Source of the DNA: Deltaproteobacteria bacterium
Lineage (GTDB): Bacteria > Desulfobacterota > Syntrophia > Syntrophales > UBA5619
Direction: 5' to 3'
DNA: 5,343 bases
Assembly (NCBI GenBank): GCA_026388365.1
Contig: JAPLJW010000226.1
Span: 1-5,343 of the forward strand
Part shown: positions 1-5,343 of the stretch, in pieces
Layout of the letters: each line of letters opens with the position of its first letter
How positions within the stretch are numbered: the first letter of the stretch is position 1
The notes under the pieces: model-generated
The model's input: only the letters and a program-made list of their open reading frames with translations
Database searches by the model: none
What the model was told of the DNA's origin: nothing
Program-made: the position numbers and the translations under genes

Positions 1-107
1 AAGAGGTCCCGCCTCTGACGATGCCCTGGATTAATAAGCAAGAAACGCTCAACCCTTTAAAAAGGGGCGGGAGAACTATTTTTTTCTTGACAACTGTCAA
101 CCATATC

Positions 108-132
108 GGATTCCTGCTTTCGCGGGAATGAC
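108..132. repeat. REP-like intergenic palindrome (ATTCCCGCGAAAGCxGGAAT type)
   Basis: The minus strand contains ATTCCCGCGAAAGCAGGAAT (129-110), an 8-bp stem with one mismatch (a G-U wobble in plus-strand RNA) closing a GAAA tetraloop, flanked by GTC and CC. It closely matches the intergenic repeat GTCATTCCCGCGAAAGCGGG... found in many copies in numerous proteobacterial genomes. That repeat is known for producing spurious peptides such as FPRKRES, and here one frame gives FPRKQES. Only one copy lies in this window, so dispersal is taken from general knowledge. Confidence 0.7.
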
Positions 133-144
133 GACTGGGGCATA

Positions 145-178
145 TATTGCTGCCGGAGCAATAAGGGGAAATTTCCCC
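145..178 (-). terminator. Two consecutive hairpins downstream of etfA; possible transcription end
   Basis: GGGGAAATTTCCCC (165-178) is a perfect 14-bp palindrome beginning 12 nt after the etfA stop codon. On the minus strand it is followed by TTATTG. The next segment, TATTGCT-gccgg-AGCAATA (145-163), is a 7-bp perfect stem with a 5-nt loop. Neither has a strong T-run, so intrinsic termination is only moderately supported. Their position straight after the last gene of the etf unit is what suggests a 3'-end role. Confidence 0.4.
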
Positions 179-190
179 ATTGGAAATTCG

Positions 191-1153
191 TTATGGGTTT
201 CGACCCGAACCGAGTGCCTTCGTCAAGGCCGGGACAACCTCGAACAGATCGCCGAGAAGGCCGTAATCGCATTTCTGGAAAATGGGCGCATCGGGATCAT
301 TATTGACGCCGACGATCACCTTGGAGGTCTTCATTCCCGCGAAGTGCTGCACCGATCCGGAGATGCCGCAGGCGATGTAGAGTTTGGGGCTAACGGTTTT
401 CCCGGTCTGACCCACCTGCAGCGCGTGCGTTGCATAGCCGGCATCCACGGCAGCCCGGGAGGCCCCCACCGCCGCCCCGAGAACGGATGCGCAGTCTCTC
501 AGGATTTTAAAGTTCTCCGCGGACCCGAGGGGGCGTCCGCCGGAAATGATGATTTCGGCCTCGGAAACATCCGGCCCTCCGGCATCGCCGTGTTTGATTT
601 CCCGGATCGACAGCCGTTTCGAGTCCTGAATCGGGGCCTCATAGGTCAGGATCTCAGCCGTCCGGGGATCGACGATTTCGGGGAAAATATTGGGTCTGAT
701 CCCCAAAATCCAGGGCCGGCCGTTCACTCGAAGGGTGGCCGTCGTTTTGCCGGAAAAATGGGATTTCTTTACGATGCCGGAGGAAAAATCAATTTTCAGA
801 CAGTCCAGAACCAGAGGCGCCTCTTTCAGCGAGGCCACCCGGGCCAGCATATCCTTTCCGTATTGGCCGGCAACCCCCATGAGCACATCCAGATGAAATG
901 CGTCCATCGCAAGACAGAGCGCCCGAGCCTGCACCTCCGGAAAGGACGACGGGTTCGGTTCCGGCGTTCGGATACCTACGATCTTTTCCGCACCGTAACG
1001 CTGCAATACCTCGCGGCAGGCCTCCGCGTGATCGCCGAACAGCAGAGCGTAAACCTCGTTGGCCGCATCCTGCCTTGCCGCAGTCAAGGCGCCGAGAAGG
1101 GTCTTCTTGATCTCGCCGCCCTTCTCCTCAATGAGAACGCCGATCCTCGCCAT
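191..1153 (-). CDS. etfA: Electron transfer flavoprotein, alpha subunit (EtfA)
   Basis: This is the FAD-binding large subunit of the cytoplasmic EtfAB heterodimer, which carries electrons between flavin dehydrogenases (typically acyl-CoA dehydrogenases) and a quinone reductase or another acceptor. The protein has 320 residues, normal for a bacterial EtfA without an extra ferredoxin domain. Residues 1-190 form the N-terminal alpha/beta domain, beginning MARIGVLIEE. Residues about 200-315 form the FAD domain, with SGGRPLGSAENF (204-215), GASRAAVDAGY (230-240), QVGQTGKTVSPKLYIACGIS (246-265) followed by GSVQH, and NNDPDAPIF (284-292). These are the classic EtfA FAD-site segments, including Arg233. 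The ATG follows a purine-rich stretch (AGGGG at 1157-1161 and GAGAGGG at 1164-1170), so the exact Shine-Dalgarno is ambiguous. It starts 69 nt after the etfB stop and is surely co-transcribed with it. Whether this ETF bifurcates electrons cannot be decided here. Identification of the family is very secure. Confidence 0.97.
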   Translation of the reverse strand: MARIGVLIEEKGGEIKKTLLGALTAARQDAANEVYALLFGDHAEACREVLQRYGAEKIVGIRTPEPNPSSFPEVQARALCLAMDAFHLDVLMGVAGQYGKDMLARVASLKEAPLVLDCLKIDFSSGIVKKSHFSGKTTATLRVNGRPWILGIRPNIFPEIVDPRTAEILTYEAPIQDSKRLSIREIKHGDAGGPDVSEAEIIISGGRPLGSAENFKILRDCASVLGAAVGASRAAVDAGYATHALQVGQTGKTVSPKLYIACGISGSVQHFAGMKTSKVIVGVNNDPDAPIFQKCDYGLLGDLFEVVPALTKALGSGRNP

Positions 1154-1222
1154 AGACCCCTAACCCTCTCATGGGGTGATCATCATCCGTGATTGCGACG
1201 GCTGCCCATCACGAATATTTCG

Positions 1223-1993
1223 CTATAAGACCTTCGCCTCATCCCGCAACAGGCGCAGAAGCTCATGTACCATGTTTTCCGGGCTGTCCTTCAGGATCAT
1301 TCCTCTGCCCCGGTCGGGAACCGGTTGAAGTTCCAGGAGCTCCACCGTTTGAATGGGCTTTGAAATCCGGAGATCCACACTGTTGACGATCTTGAGTTCT
1401 TTCTTCTTTGCCCTCATCATATCCGGAAGGGTGGGACACCGCGGCCGGTTCAACCCCTTGGCGGCGCCGACGATGCAGGGGATGGACATCTCGATCACCT
1501 CGCGCACATCCCCCTCCATCTCCCGCTCTACGGTGACCGTACCTCCAGCCATGGAAAAGGCCGCCACATTCACCACGACCGGCAGGTCAAAAAGAGCGGC
1601 GAGACGAAAAGGAATCTGCATCCCCTCCGTATCAACCGATTGTTTGCCGGTAAAAATAAGACCCGGGGAACCGTCCATATCGATGGCCTTCTGAAGCAGA
1701 CGGCTCGTTTCCAGACTGTCCGTAAAATAGCGGTCCGTTTTGACCAGAATCCCCCGGTCCGCGCCCATGGCCAGGGCAGAACGCAACGTCGCAGAGGCAG
1801 ACTCCTTCCCGACCGTGACCGCAATCACCTCGGAACCGCCCTCGTTTTCCCGGATCTGGAGGGCCTGTTCCAAGGCGTATTCATCGTAGGGATTCATGAT
1901 GAACTTGACGGTCTCGTCAAATCCCGTACCGCCCAAATGCCTGATGTTGGCCGCCGTGTCGGGCACATGCTTTATGCACGCGTAAATCTGCAT
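1223..1993 (-). CDS. etfB: Electron transfer flavoprotein, beta subunit (EtfB)
   Basis: This is the small subunit of EtfAB; in this family it binds AMP or a second FAD and forms the docking surface for partner dehydrogenases. The protein has 256 residues, the usual length. Recognisable segments are the N-terminal strand MQIYACIKHVPDT, NPYDEYALEQAL (34-45), TGKQSVDTEGMQ (115-126), and the family signature LNRPRCPTLPDMMRAKKKEL (181-200). The region after GKQ reads DTEGMQIP rather than the DGDTAQVGP form found in clostridial bifurcating EtfB proteins, which mildly favours a non-bifurcating or divergent class. The start is fixed by homology (strand 1 begins at Met1), yet no good Shine-Dalgarno is visible in the 20 nt upstream (AAGCGATTTAAGCA precedes ATG). 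It lies 130 nt after the aminotransferase gene, across an inverted repeat, and just before etfA. Confidence 0.97.
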   Translation of the reverse strand: MQIYACIKHVPDTAANIRHLGGTGFDETVKFIMNPYDEYALEQALQIRENEGGSEVIAVTVGKESASATLRSALAMGADRGILVKTDRYFTDSLETSRLLQKAIDMDGSPGLIFTGKQSVDTEGMQIPFRLAALFDLPVVVNVAAFSMAGGTVTVEREMEGDVREVIEMSIPCIVGAAKGLNRPRCPTLPDMMRAKKKELKIVNSVDLRISKPIQTVELLELQPVPDRGRGMILKDSPENMVHELLRLLRDEAKVL

Positions 1994-2094
1994 TGCTTAA
2001 ATCGCTTGAGCCGAATCATCCCACAAAAGAGGCGGGAACGCACCTCACCCCAGCCATCCAACTCAAATGGAACGAGGGCCTTGGGGGTACTTCC

Positions 2095-2120
2095 TGCGGG
2101 AGTGGCAAATCGCTCCCGCA
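2095..2120. terminator. Inverted repeat after the aminotransferase gene; possible terminator or mRNA-end hairpin
   Basis: TGCGGGAG (2095-2102) pairs perfectly with CTCCCGCA (2113-2120) around a 10-nt loop, starting 3 nt beyond the aminotransferase stop codon. The stem is GC-rich (6 of 8 pairs). On the minus strand it is followed by GGAAGTACCCCC rather than a T-run, so it is not a standard intrinsic terminator. It could slow or partly end transcription, or protect the 3' end of the upstream mRNA. The remaining 1994-2094 stretch before etfB shows no convincing promoter. Confidence 0.4.
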
Positions 2121-2123
2121 AGA

Positions 2124-3218
2124 TTATTTCGTGCCAAAATAGTTCCGGACAAACCGGACAAACCGTTCGTTTTCCTCGTCCACGCCCGGTGTCACCCGGA
2201 AATAGCCGTCCTTCCCGTGGATCGGCTTGATGCTCTTGAGGAAGATCCGCTCCATCTCGAGCCCCGCCGCCAGGATGTCATTAGTGGTCTTGCCCGTCAT
2301 CGTGGCATCGACGAGCATGTAATTGCCATGCGCCGGGAAGGGCTTCAGGCCGACCTGAACCAGTTCTTTGGTGAAGATCTCCATCCAGCGGTTGTTGTGC
2401 TTCACCTTCGCTGCAACCTCTTCCGGGTTGTCCAGAATCGCCTCCGCGGCCGCCATCGCCATTAGGCTCACGTTCCAAGGGAGGAACATGGTGTTGAAGG
2501 CCTTGACCATCTCATCCGTTCCGACCACGTACCCGAAGCGGATCCCGGCGAAGCCGTAGGCCTTCGAAAAGGTGTGGGAGAGGAAGACCTGGGGGTATTT
2601 CCGGAGCAGGAAGTCTTTGGACGGGATCTCCGGATGGTAGTCCAGATAGGCCTCGTCGATGCACAGCGGAATCCCCGTTTCGCAGAAGCGGATCAGGTCC
2701 TTGTCGTCAATGAAGATCCCCGTCGGGTTATTGGGGTTGATCACAAGAATCAGTTTGGTCTTGGGCGTGATCGCCTTGAGCATGGCGTCCACGTCGTACT
2801 GCAGATCTTCTTTCCTGAGCGGAACGGAGACCACCTTCCCGCCGGCCAGTTCCGCCCGCGGCGGGAAGAGTTCGAAGGTAGGCGTGGAGACGATGAACTC
2901 ATCGCCGGGCTGGAGGAAGATCCGCATCATGCAATCGATGATCTCGGAGGATCCATTGCACAGACCGATATTTTCCGGTCCGAGCTTATGGAGTTGACCC
3001 AGCTTGGTTCGCAATCTTATCATGCTGTCCGGATAGCGGTTTCCCTTGGACAGGATATCCGTAACCGCCTTGATCACCTTCTCGGACGGGGGGAGCGGAT
3101 TTTCATTGAGCATCAGGCGACCATAATCGGGCTTTGCCCAGGCCTTATCCAGGATGCCGGTGTTGTATTCGCGTGCGGTGGTCAACCAGGGCACAAACCA
3201 ATCCTTTAACTGTTTCAT
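2124..3218 (-). CDS. HisC-like PLP-dependent aminotransferase (fold type I)
   Basis: This is a pyridoxal-phosphate aminotransferase of the class I/II, histidinol-phosphate aminotransferase-like branch, cytoplasmic and probably dimeric. Its 364 residues are normal for HisC. Visible motifs are LNENP (37-41), RYPD (61-64; Tyr62 matches HisC Tyr55), GSSEIID (89-95), NPNNPTG (161-167; Asn164), IDEAYLDY (187-194; Asp188 pairs with the pyridine nitrogen and Tyr191 with the PLP oxygen), SHTFSKAYGFAGIRFGY (214-230; Schiff-base Lys219, Arg227), and YFRVTPG (339-345; Arg341 for the substrate alpha-carboxylate). All catalytic positions are intact. The start is supported by a perfect AAGGAG 6 nt upstream. 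It follows the transaldolase-like gene by 18 nt, so the two form an operon. No other his gene is present, so the real substrate may not be imidazole-acetol phosphate; another oxo-acid or phosphorylated ketone is possible. The family is certain and the substrate unknown. Confidence 0.93.
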   Translation of the reverse strand: MKQLKDWFVPWLTTAREYNTGILDKAWAKPDYGRLMLNENPLPPSEKVIKAVTDILSKGNRYPDSMIRLRTKLGQLHKLGPENIGLCNGSSEIIDCMMRIFLQPGDEFIVSTPTFELFPPRAELAGGKVVSVPLRKEDLQYDVDAMLKAITPKTKLILVINPNNPTGIFIDDKDLIRFCETGIPLCIDEAYLDYHPEIPSKDFLLRKYPQVFLSHTFSKAYGFAGIRFGYVVGTDEMVKAFNTMFLPWNVSLMAMAAAEAILDNPEEVAAKVKHNNRWMEIFTKELVQVGLKPFPAHGNYMLVDATMTGKTTNDILAAGLEMERIFLKSIKPIHGKDGYFRVTPGVDEENERFVRFVRNYFGTK

Positions 3219-3222
3219 AATT

Positions 3223-3231
3223 CTCTCCTTT
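3223..3231 (-). promoter_or_regulatory. Strong ribosome binding site of the aminotransferase gene
   Basis: On the minus strand this reads AAAGGAGAG, with the AAGGAG core at 3230-3225 and a 6-nt spacer to the ATG at 3218-3216. It lies wholly in the 18-nt gap after the transaldolase-like stop codon. It decides the aminotransferase start and supports translation from a shared mRNA. Confidence 0.85.
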
Positions 3232-3236
3232 CATCG

Positions 3237-4442
3237 TTAACGTGAGGAATCTGCAATGCATTTTCCCGCAAATTCAACCATATCGTCGGTCGCTTTCGAA
3301 AACTGCTGCGCCGTCTTCACCAGCGAGGGATGACGGTTGTACTCATCCCGGGTATAGCCGTCCTCCGCGTAGGCCCTTTCGAAATAGGGTACGCGCAGCA
3401 GCTTGTTCAGCACGTCCTTCGGTATTTCATGATGGATGCTGTCATTTTTAAAAATGATTTTCCCCTGTTCCGGAAAATGGATCACCTCATCTATAAAAGT
3501 CGGCGGACAGGTGACCACGATGTCTGCTCCCGCCTTCTCTTCGAGATGCCAGATCCGCTGAACCCCATCCACGGTCGGTCCGACCCGGAGCGAACAGGAG
3601 AGCATCTTGCTCGGATAGTTGCCTTCCTTAACCAGTCGATAAGCCTTCTTGAAGATGGCCAGTTCCGCCAGACGGACATCCCCCTCGGAAAGCTCTATCC
3701 CCTTTTCCTTGGCGAAATCCCTTAACCCCCCCAGGTCGCCGTAGCGGGCCTCCATGTGGGTGATCACGGAGCGCCACCTGGAAAGATCCACTTGGTTCGC
3801 CTTCGCCTTTTCCAAGCCCCTTTTCACGGATTTGGCACAGTCCATCAATTGCGGCAGAACGAATGTCAGGGTATTGTTGGTGGCAATTCCACGGGAGGTC
3901 AGGATCTCGATGACCTCATACCCCTCCTTGGTGCCCGGCACCTTGATCATCACATTGGGATTGATGGCAACCAGTTCCGCCGCCTGCTTCAGCATGGCCT
4001 CTTTGTCAAAGGACTTACGCGGGTCCACCTGACCGGAGATGTAGCCTTCGCGATGGTTCGTTTTCTCAAACAACGGCAGGAACATATCGGAACCCCGTTT
4101 AACCACCTCCTTATACAGGAGCCAGAAAAGGGACTCTTTGTCTATCCCGGGATTTTTCTTGATCATGCCGAATGTCACGTCTTTCCAATACGGCTCATCA
4201 TCCTGGATTGCCTGAAGCGACAAAGAAGGGTTGGTTGTGACGCCGCGAAACAGCGATGTTTCGGGTTTCTCCTGATTGTACATCCGATTAAACTGCCGCT
4301 TTAGTGTCTCGCGGTCCCCCTCTTTTGCCTTGGCAAGCAGCCTGCGGCACCAGTTGCTGAAGATCACGGGCGAGGAATCCCACCAGATCTCCATACCAGG
4401 GCTGACCGCGACCAATTTTTCCAACAAGTTATTCTCATTCAT
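3237..4442 (-). CDS. Transaldolase-superfamily enzyme with Gln at the catalytic Glu position
   Basis: This is a class I aldolase fold (TIM barrel) protein of 401 residues, longer than E. coli TalB (about 317). Aligned by eye to TalB it has Asp22 (IWWDSS; TalB Asp17), TTNPS (69-73; Asn71 = Asn35), Schiff-base Lys167 in NVMIKVPGT (= Lys132), Asn189 and Thr191 in ATNNTLTF (= Asn154/Thr156), Arg233 in ITHMEAR (= Arg181) and Arg286 in SCSLRVG (= Arg228), the last two being phosphate-binding. The glutamate of TalB (Glu96, in TEVDARLS) is Gln138 here (SGQVDPRKS), as in fructose-6-phosphate aldolase Gln59, and TalB Phe178 is Met230. About 30 extra residues lie between Asp22 and TTNPS, about 17 before ITHMEAR, and about 25 at the C-terminus. 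The start is backed by AAGGGG 5 nt upstream. It is the first gene of a likely operon with the aminotransferase, directly behind a GntR regulator. Superfamily membership is secure; whether it transfers or simply cleaves/condenses is open. Confidence 0.9.
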   Translation of the reverse strand: MNENNLLEKLVAVSPGMEIWWDSSPVIFSNWCRRLLAKAKEGDRETLKRQFNRMYNQEKPETSLFRGVTTNPSLSLQAIQDDEPYWKDVTFGMIKKNPGIDKESLFWLLYKEVVKRGSDMFLPLFEKTNHREGYISGQVDPRKSFDKEAMLKQAAELVAINPNVMIKVPGTKEGYEVIEILTSRGIATNNTLTFVLPQLMDCAKSVKRGLEKAKANQVDLSRWRSVITHMEARYGDLGGLRDFAKEKGIELSEGDVRLAELAIFKKAYRLVKEGNYPSKMLSCSLRVGPTVDGVQRIWHLEEKAGADIVVTCPPTFIDEVIHFPEQGKIIFKNDSIHHEIPKDVLNKLLRVPYFERAYAEDGYTRDEYNRHPSLVKTAQQFSKATDDMVEFAGKCIADSSR

Positions 4443-4471
4443 ATTATCCCCTTCTCGTACATTAATGGCAA

Positions 4472-4494
4472 TAAACTGTTTAGATGTATATACA
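4472..4494. promoter_or_regulatory. Predicted GntR/HutC operator overlapping the -10 box
   Basis: Bases 4485-4494 read TGTATATACA, a perfect 10-bp palindrome containing GTATATAC (4486-4493), an exact match to the HutC-subfamily consensus GTNTANAC. Immediately next to it, 4478-4485 reads GTTTAGAT, a one-mismatch second copy with an 8-bp centre-to-centre offset. That copy is also part of the odd-centred palindrome TAAACTGTTTA (4472-4482). The strong site covers the -10 box and the second covers the likely start site, which is where a repressor would act. Binding by the adjacent UTRA regulator is inference. Confidence 0.6.
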
Positions 4495-4515
4495 ATAAAA
4501 CTCTGAAAGAATCAA
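4487..4515 (-). promoter_or_regulatory. Sigma70-like promoter of the transaldolase-aminotransferase operon
   Basis: Read on the minus strand, TTGATT (4515-4510) stands 17 nt upstream of TATATA (4492-4487), each box matching the consensus at four of six positions with ideal spacing. A start site near 4480 would give a leader of about 38 nt before the transaldolase-like ATG, with AAGGGG 5 nt before that codon. The -35 box falls just beyond the regulator's stop codon in an A+T-rich patch unlike the surrounding coding DNA. Transcription start is inferred, not seen. Confidence 0.6.
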
Positions 4516-4517
4516 GC

Positions 4518-5288
4518 TTAATCATCCTGTAAATAATTTTCTTTGATATGGTAACGACCCAGTTCAACCTCAAAAACGTATTTATCTCCCCGGTAATACG
4601 AATAGAGCAGCTCCACCGGGAGGTTGTTTTCGTCGTAGGTCAAACTTTCCATGAAAAAGGCCGCCGTATTTTCGGGAACATTCAGATAAGATGCAATGCG
4701 ACCCTTTAGATTAACCGCCCGGATCGTCTGATCCGATCTGGCCAGGGTGACATTGAAACGATCGTTAATGATCTGGTACATGGAACCGGTCAGATCCATC
4801 TCCAGGATTTCCTTGAAGATGGAGTGGGGAAGATAGCTTTCCTCGTATATAAAGGGCACTTGGTTGCCGGTCCGGAGACGGCGGATGGCCACGACTTTGC
4901 CGTTCGGGCTTAAAATCAGCTTTCTGGCCACCTGTTCTTTCGCTTCCTCAACACCCTTCTTGATGATTTTTGTTTTCTCCTTGATCCCGAGTTCACACAG
5001 GTCGGCACTGAAACTCGAAATGCTCTTCAGTTTGTGCGTGATGGCCAGAGGGGTATCCGCGCAGACGAAGGTTCCACGCCCCTTTTCCTTCCGAAGCACC
5101 CCCGCCGCCGTCAATTCCGAAATGGCCTGCCTCAGGGTATTCCGGTTCACCTGACAAATTCGGGCCAGTTCCACCTCCGACGGCAGATTGGCGCCCTTCT
5201 CGTACCTCCCGGACTGGATAAGATCTTTGATCCAGGCGCTGATCTGCAGATATTTGGGGATGGGATTATCCGGATCATTAATGTTCAT
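4518..5288 (-). CDS. GntR-family transcriptional regulator, HutC/UTRA subfamily
   Basis: This is a ligand-responsive DNA-binding protein of 256 residues, typical for the subfamily. Residues about 8-76 form the winged helix: IPKYLQISAWIKDLI (10-24), helix-turn-helix LPSEVELARICQVNRNTLRQ (35-54), and the wing KGRGTFV (69-75). Residues about 90-245 form a UTRA effector domain, recognisable by VVAIRRLRTGNQVPFIYEES (132-151), an early YLP motif, the NVPENTAAFFMESLTYDENN stretch (203-222), and the closing YSYYRGDKYVFEVEL (229-243). Known UTRA ligands include sugar phosphates, amino-sugar phosphates, urocanate and fatty acids; the ligand here is unknown. The start follows GGAG with a 9-nt spacer. 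The stop lies two bases upstream of a promoter for the next gene on the same strand, where a HutC-type palindrome overlaps the -10 box, so repression of the transaldolase-aminotransferase pair is the likely role. Its own promoter is mostly outside the window. Confidence 0.94.
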   Translation of the reverse strand: MNINDPDNPIPKYLQISAWIKDLIQSGRYEKGANLPSEVELARICQVNRNTLRQAISELTAAGVLRKEKGRGTFVCADTPLAITHKLKSISSFSADLCELGIKEKTKIIKKGVEEAKEQVARKLILSPNGKVVAIRRLRTGNQVPFIYEESYLPHSIFKEILEMDLTGSMYQIINDRFNVTLARSDQTIRAVNLKGRIASYLNVPENTAAFFMESLTYDENNLPVELLYSYYRGDKYVFEVELGRYHIKENYLQDD

Positions 5289-5343
5289 TTTCAGGGACTC
5301 CGCTCAGTTTGAAGCGCTCATGCCCGAAAGCGCGGACTTGCCG

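Larger units (their letters stand above)
1..190. other. Non-coding region downstream of the etf genes
   Basis: No credible gene is seen here. Besides the hairpins and repeat listed separately, it holds TTGACA-ac-TGTCAA (87-100), a 7-T run on the plus strand (79-85), CCCTTT-aa-AAAGGG (53-66) and AGAGG-tcccg-CCTCT (2-16). Short open frames across it are explained by the palindromic repeat. The next gene, if on the same strand, lies beyond base 1. Confidence 0.6.

Noticed and set aside
87..100. TTGACA on both strands as a possible -35 box
   Set aside because: The hexamer is one arm of a palindrome; with 16-18 nt spacing the candidate -10 sequences on either strand match the consensus at only about two of six positions.
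128..1192. 354-residue open frame on the plus strand across etfA
   Set aside because: It lies antisense to an unmistakable EtfA gene, is rich in Arg, Gly and Pro with no recognisable domain, and is a by-product of GC-rich codon use on the other strand.
1188..1213. CGTGAT...ATCACG inverted repeat between etfB and etfA
   Set aside because: A 6-bp stem with a 14-nt loop is weak and has no T-run; the genes are close and expected to be co-transcribed.
1999..2114. Repeated AAATCGCT near the etfB start and in the hairpin loop
   Set aside because: An 8-mer occurring twice in 120 bp, with no extended similarity and no symmetry, is not enough to call an operator.
1640..2230. 196-residue plus-strand frame across etfB and the following gap
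   Set aside because: It is antisense to etfB and the end of the aminotransferase gene, with biased composition and no motif or ribosome binding site.
2574..3209. 211-residue plus-strand frame inside the aminotransferase gene
   Set aside because: It is a complementary-strand shadow of a gene whose catalytic motifs are all in place.
3756..4304. 182-residue plus-strand frame inside the transaldolase-like gene
   Set aside because: It is antisense to a well-supported gene and contains no recognisable protein features.
3237..4442. Naming the transaldolase-like gene tal or as a sulfoquinovose-pathway enzyme
   Set aside because: The Glu-to-Gln change and the length argue against plain tal, and no sulfosugar isomerase, dehydrogenase or transporter is present to support a sulfo-TAL role.
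5312..5333. AAGCGC repeated 16 bp apart upstream of the regulator gene
   Set aside because: The repeat is short and GC-biased, unlike the HutC consensus, and the upstream region is cut by the window edge.

Overview
The window carries five complete genes, all on the minus strand, so the sequence is read right to left. In transcription order they are a GntR-family (HutC/UTRA type) regulator, a transaldolase-superfamily enzyme, a HisC-like PLP aminotransferase, and the two subunits of an electron transfer flavoprotein (EtfB then EtfA). The compact minus-strand layout, the anaerobe-like EtfBA, the moderately high G+C and an intergenic palindrome of the CATTCCCGCGAAAGC type suggest a proteobacterium or Desulfobacterota (deltaproteobacterial) genome. 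No rRNA or other marker gene is present, so this placement is inference.

Layout. Bases 5289-5343 are the upstream edge of the regulator gene. The regulator (4518-5288) is followed by a 75-bp gap. That gap holds a plausible sigma70 promoter whose -10 box lies inside a perfect palindrome, TGTATATACA, which matches the published HutC-subfamily operator consensus GTNTANAC. Next come the transaldolase-like gene (3237-4442) and, after 18 nt and a perfect AAGGAG ribosome binding site, the aminotransferase (2124-3218). A 130-bp gap with an 8-bp-stem inverted repeat just after the aminotransferase stop separates this pair from etfB (1223-1993) and etfA (191-1153). Bases 1-190 appear non-coding and hold a run of inverted repeats, including a REP-like intergenic repeat.

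How the genes may work together. The regulator very probably controls the transaldolase-aminotransferase pair through the predicted operator. The transaldolase-like protein keeps the Schiff-base lysine and the phosphate-binding arginines. It has glutamine where transaldolases have the catalytic glutamate (TalB Glu96), which is the state seen in fructose-6-phosphate aldolase. This makes an aldolase that feeds or drains an aminotransferase a reasonable hypothesis for a small, possibly undescribed carbon/nitrogen pathway controlled by a sugar-phosphate-like or amino-compound ligand. EtfBA may be co-transcribed or may be an independent unit. No dehydrogenase partner lies in the window, so its electron donor is unknown.
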